Shown piece by piece: positions 61,807 through 64,000 of a DNA stretch of 64,000 nt. Where the stretch lies: the NCBI RefSeq assembly GCF_002127215.1, contig NZ_NFUT01000004.1:41821-105820 (forward strand), given 5' to 3'. Each line of letters opens with the position of its first letter. The first letter of the stretch is position 1. The notes under the pieces are model-generated. The model saw only the letters and a program-made list of their open reading frames with translations, had not been told where the DNA came from and did no database searches. The DNA comes from Hydrogenophaga sp. IBVHS2. Its GTDB lineage: Bacteria > Pseudomonadota > Gammaproteobacteria > Burkholderiales > Burkholderiaceae_C. The translations under genes and the position numbers were made by a program.

Positions 61807-62553
61807 ATGCAACACACGGGTCCCAACGGTCCAGCCGACCGCATCCGCCACCACCTGTCCACCGTCGAGTCGCTGCGCAACGCAGCGGCCGATGCAGGCA
61901 TCGACCGTGCAGTGCTGATCATCAAGCAGCTCCAGTCACGGCGGTTCAGACACACGTACCAGGACTTTCTGACCAGCGCGGAGTATGCGTTGGCGGCACG
62001 CTTCTTTCTTGATGAGCTCTACGGTGTGCGGGACTTCCGCTCCCGTGACCAGCAGTTTTCCCGCATTGCGGGCGGACTCGAGCGGCTGTTCCCCTCGGCA
62101 GTGGCAGAGCTGGCCATCGATCTCACCGAACTGCATGCACTGACGGAAAGGCTTGACCATGCCATGGGGGTGGCCTGGCTCGCCCAGCCCGACTCGCGGT
62201 CGGCCGGGGTTCGGTATCTGCGGGCGTGGCAAACCACGGGTTCCTCGGCGGACCGACAGCGTCAGCTGGTCGTCGTCTCACGCATGGGCACCGACCTGGA
62301 ATCCCTGACCCGCAAGCGCAGTCTTCGAACCGGGCTGCGGCTGATGCGGGGGCCCGCGCGTGCCGCCGGACTGGATGCACTGCAGCAGTTTCTCGAGGCC
62401 GGCTTTGACGCATTTGCCTCCATGCCGGAGCCCCGTCGCCTGATGGATGCGATCGCCCAACGTGAAAGCGCGTGGCTTGAGCGGCTGTTTCGCGATCCCG
62501 ATGGCTCGTGTGCGACAGAGCTCGACCTGATCTGGTCCCTTTCGGCCGAATAA
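61807..62553 (+). CDS. FFLEELY-motif family protein, unknown function
   Basis: A protein of about 248 residues with the family segment YALAARFFLDELYGVRDFRSRDQQFSRIAGGLERLFP, a variant of the FFLEELY motif that gives the family its name. Otherwise helical, with no signal or membrane segment. Function unknown. I prefer the ATG at 61807 because the in-frame ATG at 61780 would leave only 6 bases to the divergent hydrolase start. The longer version cannot be ruled out. Confidence 0.8.
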   Translation: MQHTGPNGPADRIRHHLSTVESLRNAAADAGIDRAVLIIKQLQSRRFRHTYQDFLTSAEYALAARFFLDELYGVRDFRSRDQQFSRIAGGLERLFPSAVAELAIDLTELHALTERLDHAMGVAWLAQPDSRSAGVRYLRAWQTTGSSADRQRQLVVVSRMGTDLESLTRKRSLRTGLRLMRGPARAAGLDALQQFLEAGFDAFASMPEPRRLMDAIAQRESAWLERLFRDPDGSCATELDLIWSLSAE

Positions 62554-62588
62554 TGAGCCGGTTGTCTTGACTACCCCGCCCACTGCGC

Positions 62589-63500
62589 ATGTTGACCACG
62601 TTTGATTCGCTTGGCCTGACGGTGCTGGAGAGGGGATGGCTTTCCTCCAACAGCACGGTGATCGTGGATGGCGACGCAGGCTGGGTGGTCGACAGCGGCT
62701 ACGCCTCCCACGCCCCTCAGACCGTTGAGCTGGTACAACAGGTTCTGGGTATCCGCAAGCTGGTCGGCATTCTCAATACGCATCTTCACAGCGATCACTG
62801 TGGCGGCAACGCGGCACTGTCCAGCCGGTTTGCCGGAGTGCAGACCTGGATCCCGCCAGGTCAGGCGGATGCAGTGCGGCGGTGGGACGTGAATGCACTC
62901 ACCTATCAGCCGACCGGTCAGCAATGTGACCAATTCAGTTTTGACGGGCTGCTGCAGCCCGGCGACGAAGTTCGATTGGGGCCTGCCCGCTGGGAAGTAC
63001 ATGCCGCTCCGGGACACGATCCTCACGCGGTGCTGCTGTTTCAGCGCCAACACCGGGTGCTGATTTCGGGAGATGCGCTGTGGGAGAACGGATTCGGCGT
63101 CGTTTTCCCCGAACTCGAAGGCCTGGACGCCTTCCATGAAGTCGCCAACACCCTGGATCTGATCCAAAGCTTGGCACCGACGGTGGTGATACCTGGCCAC
63201 GGGCGTCCGTTCGAGAACGTTCCAGCCGCTCTGGACCGGGCCCACAAGCGGCTTGACCAGTTTCTGGCCGCTCCCCATCGACACGCCGAATACGCGGCAA
63301 AGGTGCTCGTGAAATTCCACCTGCTCGATCGACAACGGCTGCGCCAGACTGACCTAGAGGAGTGGTATCGGTCGACGCCCTACTTCGCGCTGGTCAGCCA
63401 GCACCGGCCCGATCTTGATCTGACCCTGCCGCACCTGCTCGACAAGCTGGTGTCTTCGTCGGCTGCAGAGATTCAAGGCGAGTGGGTGATCGACCGTTGA
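62589..63500 (+). CDS. Metallo-beta-lactamase fold hydrolase
   Basis: A 303-residue protein. Metal ligands: LNTHLHSDHCGGNAAL (HxHxDH), HAAPGHDPHAVLLF, ISGDALWENGFGV, and VVIPGHGRP. The C-terminal segment after residue 220 is helical. It resembles single-domain thiol/lactone or glyoxalase II-like hydrolases. Substrate unknown. Last protein gene before the rRNA operon, which converges on it. Confidence 0.87.
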   Translation: MLTTFDSLGLTVLERGWLSSNSTVIVDGDAGWVVDSGYASHAPQTVELVQQVLGIRKLVGILNTHLHSDHCGGNAALSSRFAGVQTWIPPGQADAVRRWDVNALTYQPTGQQCDQFSFDGLLQPGDEVRLGPARWEVHAAPGHDPHAVLLFQRQHRVLISGDALWENGFGVVFPELEGLDAFHEVANTLDLIQSLAPTVVIPGHGRPFENVPAALDRAHKRLDQFLAAPHRHAEYAAKVLVKFHLLDRQRLRQTDLEEWYRSTPYFALVSQHRPDLDLTLPHLLDKLVSSSAAEIQGEWVIDR

Positions 63501-63528
63501 ATCTATCGATCATTGAATTGGGTCAGCC

Positions 63529-63566
63529 AAAAAACAAAACCCCCACGATCTTTCGAAGGTGGGGGC
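63529..63566 (-). terminator. Intrinsic terminator of the rRNA operon
   Basis: On the minus strand a 7-base stem CCCCCAC/GTGGGGG (63565-63559 with 63546-63540) encloses a 12-base loop. It is followed by TTTTGTTTTTT. It stands just after the 5S gene and ends rRNA transcription before the convergent metallo-hydrolase gene. Confidence 0.9.
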
Positions 63567-63581
63567 ATGTTGGCTATTAGT

Positions 63582-63697
63582 AGCCTGACGATGACCTACT
63601 TTCACACGGGAATCCGCACTATCATCGGCGCAAAGGCGTTTCACTGTCCTGTTCGGGATGGGAAGGAGTGGTACCACCTCGCTATGGTCGTCAGGCA
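63582..63697 (-). rRNA. rrf: 5S ribosomal RNA
   Basis: The minus strand from 63697 begins TGCCTGACGACCATAGCG, and includes CACTCCTTCCCATCCCGAAC (the universally conserved loop B/C region) and ends with GGTCATCGTCAGGCT. The terminal sequences pair as helix I. Length is about 116 bases. The exact mature ends are uncertain by a few bases. A short open frame crossing this gene is not coding. Confidence 0.95.
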
Positions 63698-63871
63698 TAA
63701 AGGGTTGCCTGGCTGCGACGCCGCAGCCGGGCGAATTCATAGAGTCTGACACTGCGCGGGGCAGTATCGATCAGCGTATTTTGATTGCATCCACGACTGG
63801 CATATGCATGTGATCTTCACATGTTGCATTTGCATGTCACTTGGACACTTTGACATTGAATCAAAGTTATA
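63698..63871 (-). other. 23S-5S intergenic spacer
   Basis: About 174 bases with no tRNA visible. It is AT-rich compared with the rest of the window and contains repeated TGCATGTGA/TCACATG motifs around 63803-63840 and an inverted repeat CTTTGA...TCAAAG (about 63848-63866), which likely form processing stems bounding the mature rRNAs. Confidence 0.6.
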
Positions 63872-64000
63872 GGGTCAAGCCGCACGAGCAATTAGTATCG
63901 GTTAGCTTAACGCATTGCTGCGCTTCCACACCCGACCTATCAACGTCCTGGTCTTGAACGACTCTTTAGGGGGCTCAAGGCCCCGGCAGATCTCATCTTG
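63872..64000 (-). rRNA. rrl: 23S ribosomal RNA, 3' end (partial)
   Basis: The minus strand reads toward 63872 with the conserved 3' sequence of betaproteobacterial 23S: GATAGGTCGGGTGTGGAAGC, then GCAATGCGTTAAGCTAACCG, ACTAATTGCTCGTGCGGCTT and GACCC. The rest of the gene and the 16S gene lie to the right of the window. Confidence 0.93.

Noticed and set aside
63510..63752. Short open frames on both strands over the 5S gene
   Set aside because: They lie on structural RNA and a terminator; no coding evidence.
63698..63871. A tRNA in the rRNA spacer
   Set aside because: No cloverleaf or T-loop sequence (GGTTCGAATCC type) is present; the spacer between 23S and 5S normally lacks a tRNA.

Overview
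The window is a GC-rich, densely coded bacterial chromosome segment. It most resembles a Burkholderiales (Comamonadaceae-like) betaproteobacterium. This rests on inference from the gene families and their order: an ahcY gene behind an S-adenosylhomocysteine riboswitch, a leucine/isovalerate (liu) regulon with a MerR-type LiuR and its palindromic operators, a corC-lnt-glyQ-glyS-gmhB-plsC-ygjP cluster, a phenylacetate-CoA epoxidase reductase at the left edge, and rRNA sequence of betaproteobacterial type at the right edge. Most genes lie on the minus strand in tightly packed operons, many with 4-base ATGA overlaps. No tRNA, CRISPR array, insertion sequence or phage gene was seen. No gap between genes exceeds 300 bases.

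Layout. 1-575: 3' end of paaE. 597-5030 (minus): OmpW-like porin with an FNR-like box, RlpA-like lipoprotein, then the SAH-riboswitch-led ahcY, a Comamonadaceae-style repeat, tlyA and metF (one-carbon/methyl cycle). 5094-8351 (plus): MFS transporter, a small coiled-coil membrane protein, and a 501-residue protein I cannot place. 8403-11889: a lone E1 (AceE/MdeB-like) dehydrogenase with a small Cys-rich follower gene and a divergent Lrp-type regulator. 11911-17991 (minus): a giant tandem (dual) UvrA carrying three in-frame copies of an unusual hairpin element. 18062-23722: a two-subunit NAD-linked formate dehydrogenase (NuoE-NuoF fusion plus molybdopterin alpha subunit) with a divergent ModE-like regulator. 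23741-25831 (minus): small metabolic genes, including an HCCA-isomerase-like protein, a DUF1289 protein, a YbaK-type protein and a LysE exporter.

25843-35400 (minus) is one long run in which biotin synthesis genes (bioA-bioF-bioD) sit between the two subunit genes of the biotin enzyme 3-methylcrotonyl-CoA carboxylase. The methylglutaconyl-CoA hydratase and HMG-CoA lyase genes are in the same run, and an AraC-type regulator is divergent. 36564-40494 holds a HAD phosphatase, a YchJ protein and the potassium uptake pair trkH/trkA. 40532-47086 (minus) is the other half of leucine/isovalerate catabolism: thioesterase, isovaleryl-CoA dehydrogenase, carbonic anhydrase, aceK, thiolase and acyl-CoA dehydrogenase. 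It lies behind a 22-base palindrome that also occurs upstream of liuR. Together these genes would take leucine through isovaleryl-CoA to acetyl-CoA and acetoacetate, with AceK setting the split between TCA cycle and glyoxylate shunt.

48335-58298 contains a beta-lactamase-fold hydrolase and the glyQS/lnt/corC envelope and translation cluster. 58351-60925 is an Lrp-regulated hpd-phhA pair for phenylalanine and tyrosine degradation. 60847-63500 holds a lipase-like hydrolase, an FFLEELY-type protein and a second beta-lactamase-fold protein. 63529-64000 (minus) is the 3' end of an rRNA operon: partial 23S, spacer, 5S and terminator.

The most unusual signal is the set of three hairpins inside the dual uvrA gene. 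They share a nearly identical core of about 34 bases but have long, near-perfect inverted arms whose sequence differs in each copy.
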